Shown piece after piece: positions 1 through 7,840 of a stretch of 64,000 nt of DNA. The notes beneath the pieces were generated by a model. The model was not told where the DNA came from, did not search any database, and worked only from the letters and a program-made list of their open reading frames with translations. The stretch's first letter is position 1. Every line of letters begins with the position of its first letter. The DNA comes from Salinimonas marina (GTDB taxonomy: Bacteria; Pseudomonadota; Gammaproteobacteria; Enterobacterales; Alteromonadaceae). The stretch spans positions 3,160,501 to 3,224,500 of the forward strand of contig NZ_CP064795.1 of NCBI RefSeq assembly GCF_015644725.1, read 5' to 3'. The position numbers and the translations under genes were made by a program.

Positions 1-16
1 CAGCGATTTGTTAGGC
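1..16 (-). repeat. Edge of an integron attC site (cut by window)
   Basis: GTTAGGC at 10-16 (GCCTAAC on the minus strand) followed outward by AAATCG matches the outer core box of an attC site. Only one arm is inside the window, so the hairpin cannot be verified. It implies that the cassette array continues beyond base 1. Confidence 0.45.
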
Positions 17-182
17 GGCAGTCCTCCACGACCCCTGGAGCTCTCCCGAAACTGCCGACGCGGACGTATTGTTCTGCCACCGTACCCTCGTCATCAACTG
101 TGTCCAGCGCTGTGCGATGCGTGGCATCTGTTCGGAGGCTGTGTACGTATAATAAATGCAATTTAAAATACTAGGAAAGATT

Positions 183-587
183 ATGACCGGATTCATTGCA
201 GTGGTGCTTTACGTCGTATGGATACAACTTCTCGCGCTGTCTTACGCATTCCCTCGCGTGCCAATGGCGCTTTTCGGAGGCCGCAAGTTCTCAGACTGGG
301 AACGCGCTGAGGTCAACCGCGACCCGGCCTTCATGGTTCGCGCCAAGGGCGCGCACCTGAACTGCGTGGAAAACTTTCCGCTTTTCGCAGGCGTAGTGGT
401 GGTTGCCGCGCTCATGGGCAAGAGCCCCGTGGTAGATAGTCTTGCGATGTTCATCCTGCTTGCGCGCGTGGGGCAGAGCCTGTCACATCTCATAAGCACT
501 GCCCCGGCGTTTGTGCTATCACGTGCTACGTTCTTCCTTGCCCAGGTCGGCATGATTTTCTGGATTTGCTTTCAGCTCATCGTCTGA
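183..587 (+). CDS. MAPEG family membrane protein (integron cassette, antisense to array)
   Basis: A 134-residue integral membrane protein with about four hydrophobic segments. The polar stretch after the first helix (FGGRKFSDWERAEVNRDP) followed by RAKGAHLNCVENFPLF is typical of the MAPEG family (membrane-associated proteins in eicosanoid and glutathione metabolism), of which bacterial members are mostly uncharacterised. ATG 183 is preferred over ATG 156 because AGGAAAG lies 7 bases upstream. The gene lies in a cassette bounded by an attC-like core at 10-16 and a full attC-like site at 651-758. Judged from the integrase remnant at 2342, the array reads on the minus strand, so this gene is reversed relative to the array and probably needs its own promoter. 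Family call is firm; substrate unknown. Confidence 0.8.
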   Translation: MTGFIAVVLYVVWIQLLALSYAFPRVPMALFGGRKFSDWERAEVNRDPAFMVRAKGAHLNCVENFPLFAGVVVVAALMGKSPVVDSLAMFILLARVGQSLSHLISTAPAFVLSRATFFLAQVGMIFWICFQLIV

Positions 588-650
588 CTTTGCCCCTGGA
601 TGGGGGCGCCCGATACAGGACATCCCGTGATAATAGGGCCGAACCCGGCC

Positions 651-758
651 GCCTAACACCCACATAAGGGGCAGTAATGCGTGGGCTAAAATTTGAAGCG
701 TAGCGACAGAACCCACGTGTTACTGTCCCAGCGAAGCGCCTTAATGTGATTGTTATAC
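651..758 (-). repeat. attC recombination site (integron)
   Basis: The outer boxes GCCTAAC (651-657) and GTTATAC (752-758) are complementary core sites. The inner arms ACATAAGG and CCTTAATGT also pair, and a second pair (GCGTGGG / CCCACGTG) lies further in. This gives the imperfect long hairpin typical of attC. About 108 bp. Confidence 0.8.
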
Positions 759-765
759 GCAAAAG

Positions 766-1140
766 CTAAAGGGCACGAAAAACAGCCTTTATTTGCTCAT
801 TTGATAACGGACCATACTTATCCTCACACATAAAGCAGAAATGAGCACCAGCTGATTTACCAAGCTCTTGAAATAACCTCAACTCGGACGTTGTATAGCC
901 ACCCTCAAAAGTTGGAATTAAATGGATAAGAAAAACTGGCTTATAAATTTTATGAATTAGTTGGCAATGCTTACTCACTACCTGCTTCAGAGAGATTTTT
1001 AATGCCCTCCAATCACCGAGCAATGTTCGTGAGTTTGATAATTCATTGCACAAAGTAATTTCTTCGTGCTCATCACCAAATATTCGGCTCACAAATCGGT
1101 CTTGATAAACTTTAATGTAAATTTTTCTACGAAACTTCAT
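766..1140 (-). CDS. Hypothetical integron-cassette protein
   Basis: A soluble protein of about 124 residues starting MKFRRKIYIKVYQDRF. The N-terminal beta-hairpin-like stretch, the central NSRTLLGDWRAL and the later EGGYTTSELRLFQELGKSAGA resemble small conserved proteins with an actin/MreB-like N-terminal fold found in many gammaproteobacterial genomes; that resemblance is from memory and weak. ATG 1140 is preferred over an upstream TTG at 1170 because the family-like sequence begins there. It occupies a whole cassette between the attC sites 1172-1251 and 651-758, in the orientation expected for transcription from the integron promoter. Function unknown. Confidence 0.6.
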   Translation of the reverse strand: MKFRRKIYIKVYQDRFVSRIFGDEHEEITLCNELSNSRTLLGDWRALKISLKQVVSKHCQLIHKIYKPVFLIHLIPTFEGGYTTSELRLFQELGKSAGAHFCFMCEDKYGPLSNEQIKAVFRAL

Positions 1141-1171
1141 CTTTGCGAATAACGCTTTGCCAATGGGCAAA

Positions 1172-1251
1172 TGCGAACGTTGTTGGGCGAAGCCCAGTGA
1201 GTAGTTGTCCCAGCCGCGCTTTTTGCGGCGATATTAGGCAACTTGTTATAT
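1172..1251 (-). repeat. attC recombination site (integron), divergent
   Basis: Core-like boxes TGCGAAC (1172-1178) and GTTATAT (1245-1251) flank an 80-bp imperfect palindrome with a strong GCCGC/GCGGC-type inner stem. The outer box near 1172 departs from the consensus, so this site is less certain than the other two. Confidence 0.6.
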
Positions 1252-1255
1252 AACA

Positions 1256-1540
1256 CTACGGCCACTGAACTTGCCCCATTAGGTCTTTGTATGATGCTAA
1301 AGCGCACCATATCGAAACCGCTAAATCCTGTTTCCTAATTAGAACTTGATATAGAAACACTGGTAACAACCACAGCAATAATATTGCCACTTGAACGAAA
1401 ATTGCAACGATAACAAATTCTCGTTCACCACCCAAAGCTAGAAGCGCCACAAAAACATTTAGGATCAAGAGCACCCAGATAGCTTTCTTTGCATCCGATT
1501 TTATAATTGTGATTGATTCAGATGGTTCTTCGTTGCGCAC
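1256..1540 (-). CDS. Hypothetical two-helix membrane protein (integron cassette)
   Basis: About 94 residues with two long hydrophobic segments (around AIWVLLILNVFVALLAL and FVIVAIFVQVAILLLWLLPV) joined by a short charged loop, which predicts a small inner-membrane protein. The start chosen is GTG 1540, with AGGGA six bases upstream; an ATG at 1570 lies inside the attC site and has no good ribosome site. It fills a cassette between attC sites 1556-1643 and 1172-1251, in sense with the array. I recognise no family. Small membrane proteins are common cassette cargo. Confidence 0.6.
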   Translation of the reverse strand: MRNEEPSESITIIKSDAKKAIWVLLILNVFVALLALGGEREFVIVAIFVQVAILLLWLLPVFLYQVLIRKQDLAVSIWCALASYKDLMGQVQWP

Positions 1541-1555
1541 TTGATTCCCTGTGTT

Positions 1556-1643
1556 ATATAACACCCGCATTTGGGGCCGAAGTGAAGCTCAGCTGAACGG
1601 AGGTCCCAGCCCCGCAGGGGCGAACAACATGCGCTTGTTAGGT
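1556..1643 (-). repeat. attC recombination site (integron)
   Basis: On the minus strand the site runs from ACCTAAC (1643-1637) with inner arm AAGCGCAT to the matching ATGCGGGT and the terminal GTTATAT (1562-1556). Both outer and inner arms pair with a short offset, as in attC. 88 bp. Confidence 0.8.
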
Positions 1644-1649
1644 GTGGTG

Positions 1650-1967
1650 CTACCATGGGCGAACACCCTTTTTAGCAGGACTCACGCCACCTGTTTCTAG
1701 ATTTACGATGAAATCCAAACCAATCCAGTTTCCAGCTATAAGTTGGCCATCTTTTACATGAATATCCATGTAAGCTTTATCCTCATTTGGAGCACCCGCT
1801 GGACACTCTTGGATTACCCAGGCAAGTTTGCCATCTGTTTTATAAGCCTCGATATTTCTATTTAGTTTCTCACGAGGATAATTTGCAAGTACATTATCGG
1901 AAGGATAACGCCTGATTATTTCCAGGCCTTCAATTTCAATTTTCTGTTTGATATTGCCGCTATCCAT
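1650..1967 (-). CDS. Hypothetical protein, first (attI-proximal) cassette
   Basis: A soluble protein of about 105 residues starting MDSGNIKQKIEIEGLEI, with no signal peptide or membrane segment. ATG 1967 is preferred over an upstream start at 1982 because the latter would lie across the recombination point; the core site GTTAGGT itself supplies a weak AGGTG ribosome site, a common arrangement in cassettes. This is the cassette adjoining the presumed attI site, so it would be the best expressed. The sequence is rich in charged residues and ends KKGVRPW. I do not recognise a family. Confidence 0.6.
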   Translation of the reverse strand: MDSGNIKQKIEIEGLEIIRRYPSDNVLANYPREKLNRNIEAYKTDGKLAWVIQECPAGAPNEDKAYMDIHVKDGQLIAGNWIGLDFIVNLETGGVSPAKKGVRPW

Positions 1968-1973
1968 GAGTAC

Positions 1974-2341
1974 ACCTAACATCTTATTATGTAGACCTCA
2001 CAGTAACACGCATCTACTGTCACTGTTATTCCCTACAATCCTTTGTTCTATTTCAACAGCTTACTTTAAATATTTAGCCTATTGCTACTGAATTTTTGCG
2101 TGTAACTAAGACTTCTCAGTAACTCTAGTCTTATTCAGAAATAAAAATAATATTTATCAACACTTTAGACTTAGCCAAAGCCGATTTTATGCACTTATTG
2201 AGACTTCAGCGTAATCACCTACCCCATACTGAACCAAAACCCAGACATAATTCAGGCTACAGCGCGCATCCTGCGATTTTATAATGTGTGTTACTAAGCA
2301 GTCTCAGTAATTACATATCAGATAAAAATTTGAGATATTTG
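1974..2341 (-). other. Presumed attI / cassette promoter region
   Basis: Between the first cassette boundary (GTTAGGT on the minus strand, 1980-1974) and the integrase remnant starting at 2342 lie about 360 AT-rich bases without a gene. This is where attI and the cassette promoter sit in a canonical integron. Visible are a 7-bp-arm hairpin (TAAGACT 2107-2113 / AGTCTTA 2126-2132) and a repeated TCTCAGTAA (about 2114 and 2302). No LexA-type CTGT-N8-ACAG box was found. Assignment rests on position. Confidence 0.55.
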
Positions 2342-2590
2342 ATGACTCAAAGCCCGTTTCTTAATGACATACGCAAAATAATGAGAACCAGGCAATATTT
2401 TATTCAGACTGAAAAACCTGACTTCTATGGTTAAAGCAATCTATTCTTTTTAACTAAAGCGCCAAACTAAAAACATCACAAAGCAAGAAGCTACTGCTTT
2501 TCTCACTTACTTCCCACTAACAGGCATGTGACGCCAACACCCCAAAATCTGGCATTGTGCGCTATTCTATTTACTAACAAGCACCTAGGT
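2342..2590 (+). pseudogene. intI: Decayed integron integrase (intI), N-terminal remnant
   Basis: From ATG 2342 the translation begins MTQSPFLNDIRKIMRTRQY, the typical start of integron tyrosine recombinases. The match continues in other frames: LLWLKQSILFN at 2422-2454, KRQTKNITKQEATAFLTY onward at 2457-2525, and VTPTPQNLALCAILF with NKHLG at 2528-2590. Strung together these cover roughly the first 85 codons (the SAM-like DNA-binding domain) of a protein normally about 320 residues long. At least three frame changes and in-frame stops are present, and nothing of the catalytic domain (R-H-R-Y) follows before the aldolase gene at 2676. Its position and divergent direction next to the cassettes are canonical. 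Several independent lesions make a sequencing artefact unlikely. Confidence 0.85.
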
Positions 2591-2675
2591 TATTCCCTTT
2601 TGTACTATAGCCTATAGCCGCGTTGACCTTGTACGGCCTACCTCGGTTTGATACTTTGCATAGCACTTTCTTTCG

Positions 2676-3470
2676 ATGACGAAACTAAAAGAGAACCGTC
2701 CGGTGTTTGAATTACCCCATGAAAGTTTAAAAAACTCTGTAAGTGAAGCTGAATGGCAAACCCGTATTGATCTGGCTGCCTGCTATCGACTGGTAGCAGA
2801 TATGGGCTGGGGCGATCTTATCTATACGCATATTTCAGCCAAGGTGCCGGGCAGCAATCATTATCTGGTGAATGCCTTTGGTCTGATGTTTGATGAAGTA
2901 ACCGCCTCGAACCTGGTCAAGGTAGACTTGCAGGGCAATATTCAGCAAGACACGTCTGCCACCATCAATCCGGCGGGCTTTACCATTCACAGCGCCATTC
3001 ATGAAGCACGCAGCGATGCAAAATGTATTGTGCACCTGCATACCAAAGCCATGATCTCCGTGGCTTCATTAGCCGGAGGCTTGCAGCCCTGGAGTCAGTA
3101 TTCGATGTTTTCGCTGCCCTCATTAAGCTATCACGGCTATGAAGGGCTGGCAGTGAATGATGATGAACGCACGCGCCTGCAACAAAACCTGGGCGAGACC
3201 AATCATATGCTGCTGCCTAACCATGGCGGCCTGACATTAGGCTCCACCATCGGCGATGCCTTTATGCGTTTTTACGATTTGCAGCGCGCCTGTGAGATTC
3301 AGCTTGAGTTGATGAGCGTTAATGCTGAGGTCATTCCTATTCCGCAGGAGATTGTCGATAACATCTATCAGCAGGCCAGCGTAGTACATTCAGGCGAAAC
3401 CGGTGGGCAGAAAGCCTGGCCCGCCCTGTTACGTAAAGCCTGGCGGTTAGATCCTGGCTTTTGTAAGTAA
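2676..3470 (+). CDS. Class II aldolase/adducin family protein
   Basis: 264 residues matching the class II aldolase/adducin N-terminal fold (L-fuculose-phosphate aldolase and relatives), zinc enzymes that cleave or form sugar-derived aldols. Visible features are RIDLAACYRLVADMGWGDLIYTHIS near the N-terminus, the metal-binding HLHTKA motif, and a later NHGGLTLG with a further histidine. Many members of this sub-branch are annotated only as 'class II aldolase/adducin'. The start ATG 2676 has no clear Shine-Dalgarno sequence. The next gene, an enolase-superfamily dehydratase, begins 31 bases downstream, so the two probably form an operon for a sugar acid. Substrate not determinable. Confidence 0.85.
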   Translation: MTKLKENRPVFELPHESLKNSVSEAEWQTRIDLAACYRLVADMGWGDLIYTHISAKVPGSNHYLVNAFGLMFDEVTASNLVKVDLQGNIQQDTSATINPAGFTIHSAIHEARSDAKCIVHLHTKAMISVASLAGGLQPWSQYSMFSLPSLSYHGYEGLAVNDDERTRLQQNLGETNHMLLPNHGGLTLGSTIGDAFMRFYDLQRACEIQLELMSVNAEVIPIPQEIVDNIYQQASVVHSGETGGQKAWPALLRKAWRLDPGFCK

Positions 3471-3501
3471 CCGGCACTGCCCCCGAACACAAGGATAAAA
3501 C

Positions 3502-4685
3502 ATGAAAGTCACCAAAGTAGAAATATTTGATATCGAATGTCCTGAGCGCCCGCCGTGGAACCCGGTGTTTGTGCGTATTTATACCGATGAAGGCATTACC
3601 GGCGTGGGTGAAGCAGGCCTGGCTTATGATCTGGGCCATAGCGCGGCGGCGCACATGGTAAAAGAAATGGCTGAAGCCTTTTTGATTGGCTGGGATGCCT
3701 TTAATACCGAGCATTTATGGAGCCGGATGCTGCGTGAAAGTTTCTGGGGCTTAGGCGGCGGTCCGGTGGTGTATGCCGCCATGAGCGCCATTGATACCGC
3801 CCTTTGGGACATTCGGGGCAAAGCCCTGGGCGTACCGGTTTATCAGCTGCTGGGTGGTAAAACCAATGAAAAACTGCGCTGTTATGCAAGCCAGCTGCAA
3901 TTTGACTGGGATAGCGAGATCACCAAGCTGGTGCAGCCAGAAGACTATGGCCGTGCCGCTGAAAAAGCCATGGCTGACGGCTATACCGCCGTGAAAGTCG
4001 ATCCTATTGTCTACGACAAAGACGGCGTTACTCATTTTGACCGCACCAAGCTGTTTGGCCGGGCTGAGATGAAATTGTTTAAGGCCCGGCTGCAGGCGAT
4101 TCGCGATGCCATGGGCGATGAAGGCGATATTATTTTTGAATGTCATAGTCTGCTGGGCGCATCTACCGCCATTCAGCTGGGCGAGATGGTAGAAGAAATC
4201 GGTTGTCTGTATTACGAAGAGCCCGTGAACTATCTTAATGCCAAATTACATGACAAGGTCGCCAAAAGAGTCAATGTGCCCATCGCCGGGGCGAGCGGTT
4301 GTATAATCGCTGGGATGTACGCCCCTACTTAGAAGACCAGTCGGTAGATGTGCTGCAGCCTGATGTTGGTCTGTGCGGTGGCTTCACTGAAACCAAAAAA
4401 GTGTGTGATTACGCCGATATTTATGATGTGCGGATTCAGGCCCATGTTTGTGGCGGTCCGGTGGCCACCGCGGCCAGCCTGCATCTGGAAACGGCCATTC
4501 CAAACTTTTTAATCCACGAGCATCATACTTATGCCACCAAATCGTGGAACCGCGAGTTATGTGTGCAGGATCCCCAGCCTGAAAATGGCTACATCAGCGC
4601 TCCCGATACCCCTGGCATCGGCATTGAGCTAAATGACGACATTGTTTATCGTTCACCGAACATGACCGTCACGGCCTTAAAGTAA
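3502..4685 (+). pseudogene. Mandelate racemase/muconate-lactonizing-type dehydratase, one frameshift
   Basis: An enolase-superfamily sugar-acid dehydratase of about 394 residues once one base is restored. The N-terminal capping domain ends in AMSAIDTALWDIRGKALGVPVYQLLGG. The barrel carries YTAVKVD, the metal-ligand region FECHS, YYEEPV, and after the break RLYNRWDV, QPDVGLCGG and the probable catalytic histidine in IQAHVCGGP. The frame is lost at GGGG 4288-4291, where GGGGG would read IAGGERLYNRW, the usual third metal-ligand motif. Nothing else is damaged, so this could be an assembly error rather than a dead gene. The E-x-H arrangement resembles galactonate-dehydratase-like members, but the substrate is unknown. 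Confidence 0.85.
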
Positions 4686-4864
4686 TCCCGCCTTAGTCCT
4701 CTTGCTAACAGGGCCGACAGCATTGTCTGGCGGCCCTGCAAAACCTGAATCCTGGCACGCTTTTCAGTAGCGCATCGGCGCATGAATACGTATGCATAGT
4801 GTTTATAAAATGATAACAAGATGTAAACATGCTTTTTAACCCCTTACTTTGAAGGTTAGAAACT

Positions 4865-6298
4865 ATGTTGCGAGATCGTCGGCAGTCTGTTCGAAACAAT
4901 AAGCATTACCTGAGCCTGGCAGTGGCTAGCGCCTTGTTTGCCTCCAGTACTCAGGCAGATGTTATTTTGCATGCCTTTAACTGGCAGTATGATGAGGTCG
5001 CCAATAAAGCGGCTGAAATTGCTCAGTCAGGGTATAAAAAGGTGCTGGTATCGCCGGCCTATAAATCCACCGGCGATCAGTGGTGGGCGCGCTATCAGCC
5101 CCAGGATTACCGCGTTATCGACAATCCGCTGGGTGATACCAATGATTTTTCGCAGATGGTGGCTGCTTTAGCTGCACAGGGTGTCGAAACCTACGCAGAT
5201 ATCGTATTCAACCATATGGCCAACGAGGCCGCTCAACGTAGCGATCTTAACTATCCGGGCAGCGCCGTGCTGGGTCAGTACGCAGCAAATCAGCCTTATT
5301 ACAACAATATTACCTTGTTTGGCGATGTTGATAACGGCTTATTTGGCGGTGGTGATTTTCACGGAACCTACGACCCTCAGGGTCCGCAGTGCATCAGCGA
5401 TTACAGCAATGTCGGCGATGTGCAATACAACCGGTTGTGTGGCGCGCCACCCGATCCGGGTTTGCCGGATTTAGACTCCAATAGCTGGGTGATTGAACAG
5501 CAAAAAAGCTACTTACAGGCACTTAAAAGTATGGGAGTAAGCGGCTTTCGGGTAGATGCAGCTAAGCATATGACCAACTGGCATATCAATCAGATTTTTA
5601 CGGCACAGATAAAAAATGATGTGCATGTTTTTGGTGAAATCATTACCACCGGCGGGGCCGGTAGCGCTGAATATGATAATTTTCTGGCCCCGTATCTGAG
5701 CCAGACTGGCCACTCGGCCTATGATTTTCCGTTGTTCTCACAGATACGCAGTGCATTCAGTTATAGCGGTTCGATGAACAACCTGGTGGATCCCGGCGCT
5801 TATGGGCAGGCGTTACCGGCCGCCAAGGCTATTACGTTTAGCGTGACGCACGACATTCCTTTAAATGAGGGCTTTAGGTATCAGCTACTGGACCCCACCG
5901 ATGAGTATTTAGCCAATGCGTTTATCCTGGGCCGTGATGGTGGGGTGCCGCTGATGTATTCTGACCACAATGAAAGTGGTGATGGGCGCTGGGAGAACTT
6001 ATACAACCGCAGTGATGTTACCGCCATGGTCGGGTTTCACAATGCTACCCAGGGCCGCAGCATGAATGTGCTTAACAATAATGACTGTATTTTGCTGTTT
6101 CAGCGCGAACACCAGGGCGTTGTAGGGATAAACAAGTGTGGTGAGGGTCAGGATGTCTGGGTCGATACCTCAGCCGCCGGGTTGTGGTGGGATCGGGAGT
6201 ATCGGGACACGTTAAGCAATGACACCCAGGTCATCACCAGCCAGTGGCATAAGTTTTATCTACCGCCACGCGAAGCCAGAATGTGGCTGATGCAATAA
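4865..6298 (+). CDS. Secreted alpha-amylase (GH13)
   Basis: 477 residues beginning with a basic N-region and hydrophobic stretch that predicts a signal peptide cut near TQA|DVILHAFNW. The four GH13 signatures are present: DIVFNHMA; GFRVDAAKH with the nucleophile Asp; VFGEII with the acid/base Glu; and FSVTHDIP with the third Asp. It hydrolyses alpha-1,4-glucan outside the cell. The protein ends soon after the C-terminal beta domain, so there is no starch-binding module. It is a single-gene unit 180 bases after the dehydratase, and the following gene is convergent. No maltose regulator or transporter is in the window. Confidence 0.92.
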   Translation: MLRDRRQSVRNNKHYLSLAVASALFASSTQADVILHAFNWQYDEVANKAAEIAQSGYKKVLVSPAYKSTGDQWWARYQPQDYRVIDNPLGDTNDFSQMVAALAAQGVETYADIVFNHMANEAAQRSDLNYPGSAVLGQYAANQPYYNNITLFGDVDNGLFGGGDFHGTYDPQGPQCISDYSNVGDVQYNRLCGAPPDPGLPDLDSNSWVIEQQKSYLQALKSMGVSGFRVDAAKHMTNWHINQIFTAQIKNDVHVFGEIITTGGAGSAEYDNFLAPYLSQTGHSAYDFPLFSQIRSAFSYSGSMNNLVDPGAYGQALPAAKAITFSVTHDIPLNEGFRYQLLDPTDEYLANAFILGRDGGVPLMYSDHNESGDGRWENLYNRSDVTAMVGFHNATQGRSMNVLNNNDCILLFQREHQGVVGINKCGEGQDVWVDTSAAGLWWDREYRDTLSNDTQVITSQWHKFYLPPREARMWLMQ

Positions 6299-6334
6299 CC
6301 CGGTTGAATTCACAGTCTGGGGACAGGCTGTGAA

Positions 6335-6883
6335 TTACCCTTCTTCGTCAGCCTTATCGGCATAACCGCTGCCAATCGCCCGAAATGGCAGCTCTAATCC
6401 TAGCTCGGGAATTTGTTTGGCCAGCCAGGCCGGAAAAGTATTACTGTTGGGACCGGGGAAAACCTGATATTGATCTGCCCATGGGTAGCTGTCTGCCGCC
6501 TGCTCAATATCAGCAATCAAGGCACTGGCTTTATCGCCTTCAAGCGACAAAATGCGTTCTGGTCTGGCGCCATACCAGTATCGGTCCGGCGTTGAGGTCT
6601 GGTACTGTTTTAACGCCGGCAGGCCTTCCTCAATCCGCCATCCTACTACTTCATACACGGTATACTCTGACGCATTTTGCGGCTTAACCGCGACCCAGGT
6701 ATGCACCGCAAACCAGCCCCGCCAGCTAAACGCATCGGCCACATAAACATCTATTATCGCCGCCGGCTTAGTGGCCGGATCAGCCGCGATACCGGCCGGT
6801 TCGCGACTGGCGGTGCGCCAGTCCTGTCCTGCACAACTGGTTAACATCAAAATGCTGAAGAACATCAAAAAAACAGATTTCAT
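6335..6883 (-). CDS. DUF3750 family lipoprotein
   Basis: 182 residues. The N-terminus MKSVFLMFFSILMLTSC is a lipoprotein signal with lipobox LTSC, so the mature protein should be lipid-anchored in the periplasm. The remainder has FAVHTWVAVK near residues 58-67 and FPGPNSNTFPAWLAKQIPEL near 140-160, which match my recollection of DUF3750 proteins. A conserved His, and an Asn/Ser-rich motif of the kind seen in papain-like or NlpC-like hydrolases, hint at enzymatic activity, but this is inference. Convergent with the amylase gene. Confidence 0.75.
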   Translation of the reverse strand: MKSVFLMFFSILMLTSCAGQDWRTASREPAGIAADPATKPAAIIDVYVADAFSWRGWFAVHTWVAVKPQNASEYTVYEVVGWRIEEGLPALKQYQTSTPDRYWYGARPERILSLEGDKASALIADIEQAADSYPWADQYQVFPGPNSNTFPAWLAKQIPELGLELPFRAIGSGYADKADEEG

Positions 6884-6973
6884 GACTCACACACTAGCTA
6901 TGTTGAAGGTAATCAATACCGGTTAATACGGGCCCCAGTGCGTGCGGGTTATTAAACCTGTGTCAGATTCGTT

Positions 6974-7837
6974 TTATGAAAACTGATACCAGTGCCGGGC
7001 ATTTTCACTTAGCAGTGCCTGCTGAGTTGCCACCGGCAGTGACAATCGGCTCATCAGGGTCATATACCGCTGCCATAACTGCCGATATGAGCAGCTTAGC
7101 AAGCACACCGGAAAATTACTGGCCAGCATCACCCGGTGCTGGCCAAAGCGTTGTAACAGCGCCTCAAGAGCACGGGCCATAGTCGCTTCGCTGCAGGTGC
7201 GCTGACGATTAAGCATCTCAAACCCGGATACTTTTACTGTGCACTCGGAAAACCCGGCCAGCTGGCTCATATTATCCAGCCAGCGGGGATAGCTATTAGC
7301 ATCCGGCGCAGGCCAGCCGGCATGATTCACAATGCAGCGCAAACCGGTACGTTTGATAACCTCACCCAGCAGGGCTACTGCACGAGTATTGGCCACTGGC
7401 ATTTGGACCTCAAAATGCAATTGCTGCTGTACCAGTAATGCTAAATTCTGCTGCACCAGCGGTGAGCTTAACAGCTCGCAGGCCGACTCATCCAGTATAT
7501 GCCGTACGCCCACCACACTGGTTCTGCCGGCCAGCTGAGCAAGAGTGGCAGCCATATCCGTAGCCAGTAAATCCACCCCGGCCACGGTTTTAAGAGGCAG
7601 CGTAACGTGGTTTTCAAGATAATCGATTTCACGCCACGGCCGCGCATTATCAAATCCGGCTTCGATATGCACGATGCCCGCTAACGTATGAGCATCATTA
7701 ATTACCAGGCTGTGCTCATTAAAGTCACGGTGTAACTTCTGTTTATCGGCCCAAAAGGGCGGATTTTGTGGCTGTAGCCAATGGTACTGCCCTTCTTCAA
7801 GGGCAAAAAAATGCAGGTGGGGGTCAATAATTTGCAT
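6974..7837 (-). CDS. Amidohydrolase family protein, sugar lactonase-like
   Basis: 287 residues of the COG3618-type amidohydrolase group, which includes L-fucono- and L-rhamnono-lactonases that open sugar-acid lactones. Seen are the N-terminal metal motif DPHLHFF, VHIEAGF, the barrel histidine in CIVNHAGWP, and the C-terminal ASNFPVCLLSCSY. In many fuconolactonases the last motif reads SDWPVC with a catalytic Asp; here the residue is Asn (AAT), which may mark a subgroup or altered chemistry. It starts three bases after the SDR gene stop, so the two are co-transcribed. The pairing with a dehydrogenase suggests oxidation of a sugar to its lactone followed by ring opening. Confidence 0.8.
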   Translation of the reverse strand: MQIIDPHLHFFALEEGQYHWLQPQNPPFWADKQKLHRDFNEHSLVINDAHTLAGIVHIEAGFDNARPWREIDYLENHVTLPLKTVAGVDLLATDMAATLAQLAGRTSVVGVRHILDESACELLSSPLVQQNLALLVQQQLHFEVQMPVANTRAVALLGEVIKRTGLRCIVNHAGWPAPDANSYPRWLDNMSQLAGFSECTVKVSGFEMLNRQRTCSEATMARALEALLQRFGQHRVMLASNFPVCLLSCSYRQLWQRYMTLMSRLSLPVATQQALLSENARHWYQFS

Positions 7838-7840
7838 AAG

